DNA of 64,000 nucleotides. Origin: Moorena sp. SIO3I8 (GTDB lineage Bacteria > Cyanobacteriota > Cyanobacteriia > Cyanobacteriales > Coleofasciculaceae). Location: contig NZ_JAAHHW010000019.1 in assembly GCF_010692325.1 (NCBI RefSeq), forward strand, positions 19,517 through 83,516, given 5' to 3'. A model generated the notes under the pieces. That model was not told the DNA's origin and did no database searches. It saw only the letters and a list, made by a program, of their open reading frames with translations. This document shows positions 23,827 through 32,358 of the stretch, piece after piece; the stretch's first letter is position 1; each line of letters opens with the position of its first letter. A program made the translations under genes and the position numbers.

Positions 23827-25761
23827 TTATCTGTTACCAAATCTAACCCGCCGAAATGCCTCCAATTGCTCGACACTAGCCCAGCCAGCACGTCGGATAT
23901 TTAGGGGCAGGGCTAACCGAGCCCGTTCCGAAGCTGCCAATCGAGTTCGCAATTTCTCACACTGTTCCTCAGTGAGAGACTCTACAAAGATTTTTGATGG
24001 GATATTAGGATCACTATCCAAGCCGTCGCGGAGTTCGATAATCCCCAGTTCGGCAAAATGCTCAACCATATATTCCATCGCCTCCACCGTGTCTGATGGC
24101 AACCCACGCAGCCAGGGCTCTCGGGTGTAAAAAGCTTTGAGCTTTTCGTCTTCCTCTGGGTTTGTGAGGACAATTTGATAATTTTCTTCTGTGAGAACCT
24201 GGTTGGGGACATTAGCTGGCCAGAATGTAGGCAGGTAAGGGTCGTATTCTAGCTCGTAGCCCGAGCGACAGAAACCTGTATCCGCTTGCCAAGGAATACC
24301 CATCCATCGAGTTAAGTCTCCCGGTCCTTGAGCGTAGAGTGGTCCTCCAGGTCCCAGAACAATATCCTGAGTCAGTACCGTACCGTAATCTTGTTTGGTA
24401 GGATTTGCAGCATGACGAATTCGGAACGGTGCTGAGTAAATGGTACTGTGACGCATAGGCCATGTCAGCTCGCAGCCCGGATGAAAAGCATCTGCTAAGC
24501 AGAAATGGAGAGCCGCTTTGTCCAACATTGCTGGCTGTTCTTGGAGTTCAACATTATCTAGGCAGCTCGGTGGTGTATAGCTATTCAAGTCATTATCAAA
24601 CTTGCCCTCAACCCACAACCTCATCAACTCCATCCGCACTTTTGATAAAGCCAGATTGTTCAGGGGTGAGCTGTCAGGAGCACTACCAAAGGCATCACCG
24701 TAAATCCATGGCCAGGAACTGCGAGTAGTACTCGTAGTCTCACTTGGACGAAACATGTTAAATACAATCTGCCGTAGCTCGTGATATATATCGTCTTCTT
24801 CTGATACCGGCTTCCGAGCCAATTTCTGAATCAATTCAGGATCGCTAAAATCCATAGGACACCCTTTACCAAACAAGGTAGCAAACCCTTTATTGACCCA
24901 CTGTAAATTTGACAGGCGGGACAACACGGGCAAGATATCCTTGGCAAAAGATGCCTTTGTCGGCTTGGGCATCCAACCACTTTCTACATAGGTATCGACA
25001 AGTAAATCGTAGAGGGTACGCCAGCTAACTATACCAGGGGCGTAGTTCGGCGGAGCAACAGCCACCCAACTGGACTCAACTCGGATATTTTGCCCAGCAA
25101 TTTTTACCGTGGCTGTAACAGGCCCATCTGAAATATCATCGTACCATCCACTAGGATTGAGAAAGCCAGCAGGATCATTCGGATTGTAGATAGGTGCCTC
25201 TGTTGGCGAACCGGAATTACCAAAACCCCCTAAGACCAACAAACGTCCAGCATCATCCGTTCGTAACTCACCTAAGGGCACTGTCTTACTCATAAATGTG
25301 CCACTGTCAAACTTGTAATCATCTCCTGATATATCATTGCCCTGAATCGTGCGAGAGCCCGGATCAATCACGAATTGTTCTCGATCTGTTCCTCTTATGT
25401 CTGGGTTGCGATACTCGGAAGGTACATTGTTCCACTCGGGAATATCGAGGGCAACGACAAATTTATACCATTGGGCTTTGCGATTCGCCAGATGTACAGT
25501 CCACTGGATCTCATCTGTATTGCTACTGTTGAGTTCTTTAACAACTTCACCCGCAGCATTGTAACCATAAATTCGGAATCGAGCAGCTTGACGTTTAATA
25601 GCTCCGCTGTCATCACGGTTATTTACACCGTTTAGATCGGGATCGGTAACTTCCGGTCCAATATAATAGCCTTCTTCACCTTCAGCAGTACTGTTTCCCA
25701 CACGGGCAATTCCAATTCCTGGATGAATGGCAGCGCCAACGATTGTTTGATCTGTTACCAT
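23827..25761 (-). CDS. LodA-like quinoprotein amino-acid oxidase (CTQ-dependent)
   Basis: 644 residues. The N-terminus, AAIHPGIGIARVGNS then YYIGPEV, is the signature of the LodA/GoxA family (L-lysine epsilon-oxidase, glycine oxidase), which oxidise amino acids with O2 and release H2O2 and ammonia. The two residues crosslinked to cysteine tryptophylquinone appear present: Cys430 in HPGCELTWP and Trp491 in GIPWQADTGF, 61 apart, against 65 for Cys516 and Trp581 of Marinomonas LodA. No signal peptide is seen. A LodB-like flavoprotein follows and a catalase-like gene precedes it on the same strand. The amino acid substrate cannot be told. Confidence 0.85.
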   Translation of the reverse strand: MVTDQTIVGAAIHPGIGIARVGNSTAEGEEGYYIGPEVTDPDLNGVNNRDDSGAIKRQAARFRIYGYNAAGEVVKELNSSNTDEIQWTVHLANRKAQWYKFVVALDIPEWNNVPSEYRNPDIRGTDREQFVIDPGSRTIQGNDISGDDYKFDSGTFMSKTVPLGELRTDDAGRLLVLGGFGNSGSPTEAPIYNPNDPAGFLNPSGWYDDISDGPVTATVKIAGQNIRVESSWVAVAPPNYAPGIVSWRTLYDLLVDTYVESGWMPKPTKASFAKDILPVLSRLSNLQWVNKGFATLFGKGCPMDFSDPELIQKLARKPVSEEDDIYHELRQIVFNMFRPSETTSTTRSSWPWIYGDAFGSAPDSSPLNNLALSKVRMELMRLWVEGKFDNDLNSYTPPSCLDNVELQEQPAMLDKAALHFCLADAFHPGCELTWPMRHSTIYSAPFRIRHAANPTKQDYGTVLTQDIVLGPGGPLYAQGPGDLTRWMGIPWQADTGFCRSGYELEYDPYLPTFWPANVPNQVLTEENYQIVLTNPEEDEKLKAFYTREPWLRGLPSDTVEAMEYMVEHFAELGIIELRDGLDSDPNIPSKIFVESLTEEQCEKLRTRLAASERARLALPLNIRRAGWASVEQLEAFRRVRFGNR

Positions 25762-25820
25762 ACTTAGTTACTCCTTTAGTTTTAGTATTGTTTGTTTCAC
25801 TGATTATGTTGACACCCTTG

Positions 25821-26897
25821 TTACGCTGGCGGCCAAACGGTGTCAGGGCGCACTACTTGTGGTTCTCCAATCGGTTCGCCATTGACGTTGCGTCGAAGCT
25901 CTGCTGAAGCTTGGTAGACAACCTTCCGAGCCTCTGCAATAGAACCAACAGGTTCATGTGCTTCCAGGGTGCGCCACGGGTGAAACGACAGGGTTTCACC
26001 ATATTCTGCTTGTCCTCGGGCGGTGATATCTTGCTGGGGAAGAATCAGTGTAGCAACATGAATGGGTTCCGATTCCTCTTCCTTCCAGCGAACGGTTGCC
26101 TGATCAATGGGCATCGTTGTGGGATTAGTACGCAACTGAACGTAAAATTTTAGCTTTGCTTCACCATTATTAAGTCGCTGCACTAGGTCAGTATGCAAAT
26201 AATTGGGGTCTTCGTAATCTGGATCGGGCCCTGGTGGAATAATCTCTGGTACTAATTTGTACTTGCAATAGGTGTGATTGCCGCTACCCTCTTCTCCAAA
26301 ATGAAAAGGCATCGCGCTCCACAGATTAGTTTCGAGGACAGAAGGCACTTCCTTGGCCATTTCTTCAAGAATTGCTGCTGTTTCGGGGTGCTTTTCCAAC
26401 CATTTATCGTAAGCACAATTACTGGTAAAAGAGGCTTTTGTAAACTCACACATATCTTTAGCATTATCTACAAAAAAGACATCTATGTTTTGCAAAAGCA
26501 AGTCCATGGTAGGAGCATATTCGTCAGGATGGAGGATTTTTTCTCCCGGAACGTCAAAGATTTTAATCCCGATCCCTACTGTACTGTCCAGGTCAGGTGT
26601 GCCATCAGGTATATCGCTGGCATAACGAACCCAAACTGGATAGCATTTTCCGGGTTCGCTAAATAGACCAACCTGCAAGTGTGCGGCTAGCTCGGAAACA
26701 ACCTCTAAGCGTCCGTGGGCAACACCATGCAAGCGCAGAAAAACGGGGCGACGGGCGGGACATTGGCCTGTCTCAATCCGTCCCATCTGCACCATGTCAA
26801 CAAACATCACTTTGAGGCAGGTAATTGGATCGGAATAGCAATCGCAATCGCACATCGGTGCAGTTTTGACACTGTCATAACTAGGGGGTTTACGCAT
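25821..26897 (-). CDS. Catalase-like haem protein
   Basis: 358 residues. Catalase-family features are VFLRLHGVAHGRLEV near residues 70-84 (holding the His-centred segment of the fold) and VWVRYASDIPD, then STVGIGIKIFDVPGEK; compare the RFS and RGFALKFYT motifs of true catalases. It is shorter than classical catalases (about 480) and resembles the divergent catalase-related group. First gene of the catalase-lodA-lodB stretch, 59 bases before the lodA-like start, so probably cotranscribed. Removal or use of H2O2 made by the oxidase is the natural inference. Peroxygenase-like activity is an alternative. Confidence 0.75.
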   Translation of the reverse strand: MRKPPSYDSVKTAPMCDCDCYSDPITCLKVMFVDMVQMGRIETGQCPARRPVFLRLHGVAHGRLEVVSELAAHLQVGLFSEPGKCYPVWVRYASDIPDGTPDLDSTVGIGIKIFDVPGEKILHPDEYAPTMDLLLQNIDVFFVDNAKDMCEFTKASFTSNCAYDKWLEKHPETAAILEEMAKEVPSVLETNLWSAMPFHFGEEGSGNHTYCKYKLVPEIIPPGPDPDYEDPNYLHTDLVQRLNNGEAKLKFYVQLRTNPTTMPIDQATVRWKEEESEPIHVATLILPQQDITARGQAEYGETLSFHPWRTLEAHEPVGSIAEARKVVYQASAELRRNVNGEPIGEPQVVRPDTVWPPA

Positions 26898-27282
26898 AAT
26901 GAAACCTCGTTTTGTAACATTACAAGATTAGAATCGAGATGCTTATCTGTTATGTAACCTAAGTTACGGGTTGCCAATTAAAAAAATATAAATTTAGTAG
27001 GTAAAACGCATTTTTTTTATTTTTAACATCTTTTAAATTTGTAAATGTAGTGTTTTATTAATATGCAAATACTATATTTACAAAGTGCATTATTAATAAG
27101 CAGACTAAGTCTAGTTTATTAATAAGAACTACGCCAGTTTTATTGACAAGATGTCTTCCCCATAACTATCTTAGGTGATCTCCTACAATGGTCTTTTTGT
27201 TTTACAACTCGTAATTGTATTCAATAAAGGAAAGTTTACTTCCTTTAATATAAAGATTAACTCTAATCACAAGTGTTTGTAA
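26898..27282. other. AT-rich upstream region of the catalase-lodA-lodB genes
   Basis: Very AT-rich DNA with scattered direct repeats (TTTATTAATA near 27053 and 27115). It probably contains the promoter of the leftward operon, but I cannot place a clear -35/-10 pair. Confidence 0.4.
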
Positions 27283-27408
27283 ACTTATAAACCTCATATA
27301 AAACCTCATATGAAACCTCATAAACCTCATATGAAACCTCATAAACCTCATATGAAACCTCATAAACCTCATATCAAACCTCATAAACCTCATATCAAAC
27401 CTCATATC
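27283..27408. repeat. 21-bp tandem array (CATAAACCTCATATGAAACCT)
   Basis: About five copies of a unit of 21 bp, three times seven, made of two similar halves. The minus frame reading MRFMRFHMRF repeats through it is an artefact. Confidence 0.88.
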
Positions 27409-27446
27409 GGGAGCATGTCACTTTTGCCGAACATTTGTACTAAATC

Positions 27447-27533
27447 TGGGTAATGGGTAATGGGTAATGGGTAATGGGTAATGGGTAATGGGTAATGGGT
27501 AATGGGTAATGGGTAATGGGTAATGGGTAATGG
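27447..27533. repeat. Heptamer array (TAATGGG), twelve copies
   Basis: Near-perfect GGTAATG heptamers without interruption, the longest pure heptamer run in the window. Confidence 0.93.
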
Positions 27534-27616
27534 GCATTGGTGACAAGTTAAGCAAAAGAGTAATTTGTCAAGTACTTTCCAGAAATTGCTGTATCCTTTA
27601 CTAGGTAAATTATTCA

Positions 27617-27692
27617 GTGCGTACGCTAACCCCAAACTGTGCGTACGCTAACCCCAAACTGTGGCTACGCTAATCCCAAACTGTGCGTACGC
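27617..27692. repeat. 22-bp tandem array (GCGTACGCTAACCCCAAACT)
   Basis: Four copies of GTGCGTACGCTAACCCCAAA-type units, the third with GGCTACGC. It lies next to the broken transposase that starts at 27729. Confidence 0.85.
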
Positions 27693-27728
27693 TTCGAGCA
27701 CCAGCATATGCGGCTCGCGAACCCTAGA

Positions 27729-28363
27729 CTAACTGAAGTATCCGTGGTTAAAATTGATAAGACCTACTGATATCTCGATGCCCCATTCCAATAGCTGCTC
27801 ATGAATCAGCGGTTGCGTGACTCGATTGTGATATTACTCGTGCAAGATATATCCCACCAGTTCTGGCCCATAATGCCCTGTCTTGCGTTACTGTGGTGGT
27901 AATTGAGCGCTGATCACCCCACTATCGGGCAACACATATTCGGCTAAATAGAAGCCGATGTTGTTGCGTTCATGGCATTGCTCTTGAACATCATATTCTC
28001 GGTATCCATGAAATCTTGCCCCGTCTGGCACTAAATACGGTTCTATTTTCCATTCGGTGTCCACCACGAAGCGAGCTTTCTTACGACCTTTAGCTGAGGC
28101 GCGGACGTTTTCGTACTCCTTGCTGTTGCTCCTGCTGCTTGCCTACGCCCACGCTTACTCGCACTTAGTTGGGGCTTTTTATTCAGCTTTTTTTTCCCTC
28201 GTAACTCTTCCTCCAATTCACCGATGCGCTTGGTCAACTCTTTATTTTTATTCTCCAGAGCTGCGATCATTTCAGCCTGTTGCCCGACAAGCACACGCAG
28301 CTTCTCCACCTCATGAAGGTCGGTGAGTTGGTCATCTTTCACTTGCACGGGGTTTTCAGTCAT
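27729..28363 (-). pseudogene. Transposase remnant, IS66-like
   Basis: The N-terminal part (MTENPVQVKDDQLTDLHEVE, then a coiled-coil LVGQQAEMIAALENKNKELT) is intact to about 28180. After a frame change near 28150 the protein continues KARFVVDTEWKIEPYLVPDG, then QEQCHERNNIGFYLAEYVLP. In-frame stops interrupt after LPPQ and after GYILHE, and the match ends after QLLEWGIEISVG. The catalytic C-terminal half is absent. An exact 16-bp palindrome, CCCTGGTTAACCAGGG, at 28493-28508 may mark an old element end. The IS family name is tentative. Confidence 0.75.
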
Positions 28364-28514
28364 ATCTTTGTTGAACCAGATTTATGCACTCTTGACAAGG
28401 GGGGCAAGCTCAATACCCATCTGTTTGAACCCACAGCGGTTATTGAGAAGTTACCTCCCCACCAAGCACATTTGAGTCCGACTTTGAAACAGCCCTGGTT
28501 AACCAGGGTGTCAT

Positions 28515-29768
28515 TCAGCCCTGGTTTGCGCTATATAAATTTAGGCTATTTAGAATATCTTTGATTGGTTGTTTGACCAAATCAAATGGCTTCTTAATAA
28601 AATAAACGTGAAGTATTGAACCTACTACTTCAGCAATAGTTTTGCCTTGGCAAAATAGATAAGCTTTACCATTTTCTATTTTGCTCTCAAGAGCTTTTAC
28701 TATTTTTTCTTCGGCTTTAACCTCTTTCGCTAGCTTCAAAATTGCTACAGCATGACTTAGATCATGAGTATCTTGAATTTGCAATATTCTGTTCCAATTA
28801 CTGGGTAATTTATCTGGAAATGTTATGGCTTTTTCTAAATTACCAGAAATCAGTAAAGGCAGCATAGTTCTCACGCATTTAGGGCAGGTTCCACAGTTGG
28901 TTTCACCACCTTCATTATTAGTACATACCCTCAAAGTTTTCATAGCCAAAGGGTCTTTTGCTAAAAAGTTAGCAATTTTTTCAACCCTTTGGGTCTCTGA
29001 ACCGTCATGAACTATATTAGTTTTTTCCGTTGACCATAGGTGGTCGAGTAATGGGCTAGTTCCCCAAGGGAAAACATCTTTATAAGAATCTGTTGAAGGA
29101 ATTAAAACAGATTCTAAACCTGCTGAAAGAGAAAGGGAGACTGAAGCCAAGCCAGCCCCATGATAATAAGGTCCCCATTGTAAGTTAAAATGATTGCGGA
29201 TATTTGTTTCACCGACAATACAATCTATACTGGCTGCATGGGCAACTTCCATAATCCTTGAGATTACCTTTTTTTCTTGACCATGTTTATAAATGCGTAA
29301 AGGTCGCTCAATGCCTTTCATGTAAATTAAATGAGAAAGGGGAATTCCAAAGTCGCTAGGGGTCTTCGTATGTTTAATAAAGGTATAAAACGAATCCACT
29401 CCCAAGGAGAAAAATGCCCCAACTTTGCTAAGGGATTTTTGATCATAGTTTGTTGGGGATTCTGCGGTTACTAAAACTTTTTTAAGCTGGGATGGATACC
29501 ACTGATGAAAGATATCTTGTATGGTAGGTAAATTGCGAAAAAGTTTCGCGGACATCAGCGGTTTTATCTCCAGATTTTCACCTTTCTCCATTGCCGGTAA
29601 AAGTAAGGCAGGAACAAAAGCATCGGCGCTTTCAGTTACAAAATCAGCGAATCGTTGAGGATATTCAAAATAAATCTCTATTTCTTGGTCAAGGCTATCA
29701 ACCTGAACGAGACCAACAAGTCTCACTCTGTCATTAGCAATGATTTTTTCAACATGCAGTAGTTTCAT
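28515..29768 (-). CDS. PP-loop ATPase-like protein with zinc-binding cysteines
   Basis: 417 residues. FFSLGVDSFYTF near residue 120 is a PP-loop of the SLGxDS type found in N-type ATP pyrophosphatases such as QueC/ExsB-like enzymes. Further on, a CTNN stretch and NCGTCPKCVRTM give a three- or four-cysteine cluster as in the zinc site of QueC. The rest does not match QueC in length (about 230). I read it as an amidating or adenylating enzyme of unknown substrate. It lies 33 bases downstream of a polysaccharide pyruvyl transferase gene on the same strand, which suggests a shared role in decorating a surface glycan or small molecule. Confidence 0.7.
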   Translation of the reverse strand: MKLLHVEKIIANDRVRLVGLVQVDSLDQEIEIYFEYPQRFADFVTESADAFVPALLLPAMEKGENLEIKPLMSAKLFRNLPTIQDIFHQWYPSQLKKVLVTAESPTNYDQKSLSKVGAFFSLGVDSFYTFIKHTKTPSDFGIPLSHLIYMKGIERPLRIYKHGQEKKVISRIMEVAHAASIDCIVGETNIRNHFNLQWGPYYHGAGLASVSLSLSAGLESVLIPSTDSYKDVFPWGTSPLLDHLWSTEKTNIVHDGSETQRVEKIANFLAKDPLAMKTLRVCTNNEGGETNCGTCPKCVRTMLPLLISGNLEKAITFPDKLPSNWNRILQIQDTHDLSHAVAILKLAKEVKAEEKIVKALESKIENGKAYLFCQGKTIAEVVGSILHVYFIKKPFDLVKQPIKDILNSLNLYSANQG

Positions 29769-29801
29769 AATAGTTGTTAGTGTATTTGAATAAAGTAAAA
29801 A

Positions 29802-30860
29802 CTATCTATTGGCAAAAACTTTCTCAAGACATTCTTTCGCAGTTTTCGATTCTTGGCAGATAAACTCTTCTGGTCTTTTGTAATTTTTGAAAACTGTTTC
29901 TATCTGCTCTATAGACAAGGGCTCCATAAAATTTACCACTCTTGCTGTCGGTAGCATTTCTGACTTATCAATGTAATGCTTAATTTTTGATTCGGAATTA
30001 ACAATTCCAATATTGGCAATGCCAAGGATATCGGCTAGTATAATTGAGTGCAGGCGATTACCTATGTGAAAATCCATGTGCCTGAGGATTGCTAGAAACT
30101 CTTCCGGATTTTTCCATGAGTTGATTTGGCAATTAGCAGCAGGTAAATATTTTTTCAGTCGTTCGTGGAAGCGATTATCATTTCTTTCATTTCCTACATG
30201 TCCTGGTAGCAAATGAATCATACAATTATACTTGTCAATGAGTGGCATTAACTGTTTGGCATAAAACTCAGCTCTGCCTTCACCCCACCAAAATTTTCCA
30301 GAGAAGGATATGTTGGCAATATCACTAGCTTGCTGGGCTGGTTTGACAAACTTTTCATACATAGTCAAATCCAAGAAAGCCAAGTCACCTCCTAAGTCAG
30401 GTGATTTAGCAAGTTGAAGCTGTTGCAATGCCATTTCATAGGAATGGTTATCTCTAAGGTATAGCAGGTCGGCTTTTTCAAAGATATCAGCTATCTTTTT
30501 TTTCTTCTCAGATTTCACGCTTTCTAATCCAACACCCAGGAAGCAGAAACGCTTACCCATTAATTTTGACAAGGCTTGCATCCTTGATAAATTCCTGGGC
30601 CTGTCTTGCAGGTTTAAGGTTCCCCCACCCCAGGCTATGCAGTCACTTTTCAAAAGTAATAAAGTTCTTTTGAGTTTTGATAGTTGTGCATTCCTAAAGA
30701 ACACAACTTTGTCACTAAAACCTTGGTAATAGTTAGTTTGGCAACAGATAAATATTTTTTTGACATCTTTTTTGCTAGCGAAATAATTAGTTAACTGATC
30801 CACAAATAAATCGTCGCCAATATTACCATAACCGTAATAACCAATCAGGAAAATATTCAC
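29802..30860 (-). CDS. Polysaccharide pyruvyl transferase family protein
   Basis: 352 residues. The start, MNIFLIGYYGYGNIGDDLFV, is the hallmark glycine-rich N-terminus of the CsaB/PssM family, which adds ketal-linked pyruvate to cell-surface sugars. C-terminal HIGNRLHSIILADILGI, with its His/Arg pair, fits the catalytic region. It probably forms an operon with the PP-loop gene that begins 33 bases after its stop. No other exopolysaccharide genes lie directly beside them. The acceptor is unknown. Confidence 0.82.
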   Translation of the reverse strand: MNIFLIGYYGYGNIGDDLFVDQLTNYFASKKDVKKIFICCQTNYYQGFSDKVVFFRNAQLSKLKRTLLLLKSDCIAWGGGTLNLQDRPRNLSRMQALSKLMGKRFCFLGVGLESVKSEKKKKIADIFEKADLLYLRDNHSYEMALQQLQLAKSPDLGGDLAFLDLTMYEKFVKPAQQASDIANISFSGKFWWGEGRAEFYAKQLMPLIDKYNCMIHLLPGHVGNERNDNRFHERLKKYLPAANCQINSWKNPEEFLAILRHMDFHIGNRLHSIILADILGIANIGIVNSESKIKHYIDKSEMLPTARVVNFMEPLSIEQIETVFKNYKRPEEFICQESKTAKECLEKVFANR

Positions 30861-31015
30861 ACTCTGTCCTTAAGATTATATCATTTTTTTAGAAATTAAT
30901 CAACAAGTACATTGCTCTATAAAACAAGTGGCTTCAGCTAATTAATTAGACAATAAGCCAGCATCTTAATCAGCGATTACCATCAAGGGAAACATCCAAG
31001 CCAAATGTCGTAAGC

Positions 31016-31186
31016 ATGGATGTAACTAATCAGGAGTTCAATCAACTCGTTGAATTGGCTGAATTTTATTTTAAAAGCAATTATAGATATAACTTCAGCA
31101 AAATTTTCACAATTCCAGAAAAATTCACGAAAACATTAACTAAACCAGTAACTAGATTAAGCTTTGATGAAAAACTGAGGGGGTGA
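31016..31186 (+). pseudogene. Possible truncated gene, 56 residues
   Basis: An ATG at 31016 opens MDVTNQEFNQLVELAEFYFK. It stays protein-like to RLSFDEK and then enters the 130-bp dispersed repeat, which supplies the stop. The content is plausible coding sequence, but I do not recognise it. It is most likely an N-terminal fragment cut by the repeat. Confidence 0.35.
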
Positions 31187-31303
31187 CATCAGCCCTAAAA
31201 AGCTTAGTATATAATGCTTTGATGCCAATGACCTCATGGAAGATACAGTCGGAAATTAACCCTCCATTCCCTGTCTTGATGCAAAGCGCGAGTGGGGGAA
31301 ACC
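31174..31303. repeat. 130-bp dispersed repeat, copy 2
   Basis: Second copy of the element at 21071-21200. It is followed by a segment rich in GTTCCCCCCAAGACCGC, related to sequence around 39950-40080. Minus frames through it are not genes. Confidence 0.8.
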
Positions 31304-31440
31304 ACGGCAGTTGCTCATGGGGGTTCCCCCCAAGACCGCACTGCCTCATGGTCATCTCAAGCACCATCACCAAGTTCAGGTGACTAGACCTCCCCAAGAC
31401 CGCGCTGCATCGCTAATTGGTGTACCACCCAGCAAGCTTC

Positions 31441-31968
31441 ATGAATTTAAAACTTGAGCTATTTGTAGATTGCGACTGGACCATTCGCCAGCCGAGTGGT
31501 CACGGTAGATTTATTGACTACCCTGACCAGCAAAAAGTTATTGAAGGAGCTGATAAAGCTCTGCAATGTTTCAAAAATAAGGGTTATATCATTCTTGGGG
31601 TGACCAATCAGGCTGGAGTTGCAGCCCGACATAAAACCCTGAAGAATTGTATTAAAGAGCAACAGAAAACTCTTAAATTGCTTCCCCAGCTCAAAGGAAT
31701 TATTTTTTGTCCTGACTATGGGACAACCTGTTATTATTGCGAGCAACACTACTTTTCTGAAGTAACCAGTAAAACATACGCTGGAGAATACCGAAAACCA
31801 AAGCCGGGAATGATTTTGCAGTTTAAAACGAGCGGCTCTTCAGCTTTGATGGTTGGCGATCGCGAAGCGTGACCGAAGGTCAATCGCAACGAAGATGCTG
31901 AGGCAGCCGTTGCAGCTGGAATTCCGTTTATGTGGACATTGGATTGGCTAGCCAAATATGGAAGCTGA
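31441..31968 (+). pseudogene. HAD-IIIA-type phosphatase gene interrupted by a 24-bp palindromic repeat
   Basis: From the ATG at 31441 the product starts MNLKLELFVDCDWTIRQP; FVDCDWT is the HAD motif I with two aspartates. LGVTNQAGVA is motif II, the Cys-containing segment CPDYGTTCYYCEQHYF fits the zinc loop of GmhB-like phosphatases, and YRKPKPGMI holds motif III Lys. At VGDR (motif IV) a 24-bp insert (31864-31887) adds an in-frame TGA. Without it the frame continues NEDAEAAVAAGIPFMWTLDW to a TGA at 31966-31968. The insert length is a multiple of 3, so only the stop breaks the gene. As it stands a 143-residue protein lacking the end of the fold would be made. Heptose or sugar-phosphate phosphatase is the likely ancestral role. 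Confidence 0.8.
31864..31887. repeat. 24-bp repeat insert in the HAD gene
   Basis: Begins GAAGCGTGACCGAAGGTCAA and ends TCGC, flanked on the left by GCGATCGC. It is related to the dispersed CGTAGCGTGGCC-type palindromes at 20148, 32004, 36594, 39715, 48790 and 50231. Confidence 0.75.
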
Positions 31969-32358
31969 CATAGGTCTATTGAGAAACTCACCATAGGGAA
32001 AGCGAACGCGCCCCGCGTGGCCTACGGCCAATCGCATCTGTTTCGGGTTGCCAGTTACTCTCCCGCCACTTGTAGAATATCCGCGTAGAGGTGAGGGCTG
32101 ATTAGGATTGATAGAAAAAGGGAACTTGGGAACAGGGAACATCGAACAGTAGGAAAGAGAACCGAAGAGTTTTTGATGTTATGATAAATCAGCAAGATTG
32201 TTAATGACATATTTGTAAATGTTTTTAAATGGTATCCTTATGAGGTACAGTCAATTTTATTACCCCTACTCCCTACTCCCTACTCCCTACTCCCTACTCC
32301 CTACTCCCTACTCCCTAAAACCCAGGACGTTTTACCTAACCCAATTTAAAACTGCTAT
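31969..32358. repeat. Repeat-filled intergenic region with TACTCCC heptamer array
   Basis: A CCGCGTGGCCTACGGCCAAT palindrome near 32013-32032, then TACTCCC heptamers at 32265-32316 bounded by GAGGTAC-type and CTGCTATA-type sequences that resemble the MITE ends at 15725-15897. No gene is seen. Confidence 0.75.

Noticed and set aside
27202..27405. Minus frame reading MRFMRFHMRF repeats
   Set aside because: Product of the 21-bp tandem array; low complexity and no ribosome binding site.
28043..28326. Plus frames opposite the IS66-like remnant
   Set aside because: The minus strand carries clear transposase motifs; the plus frames are shadows.
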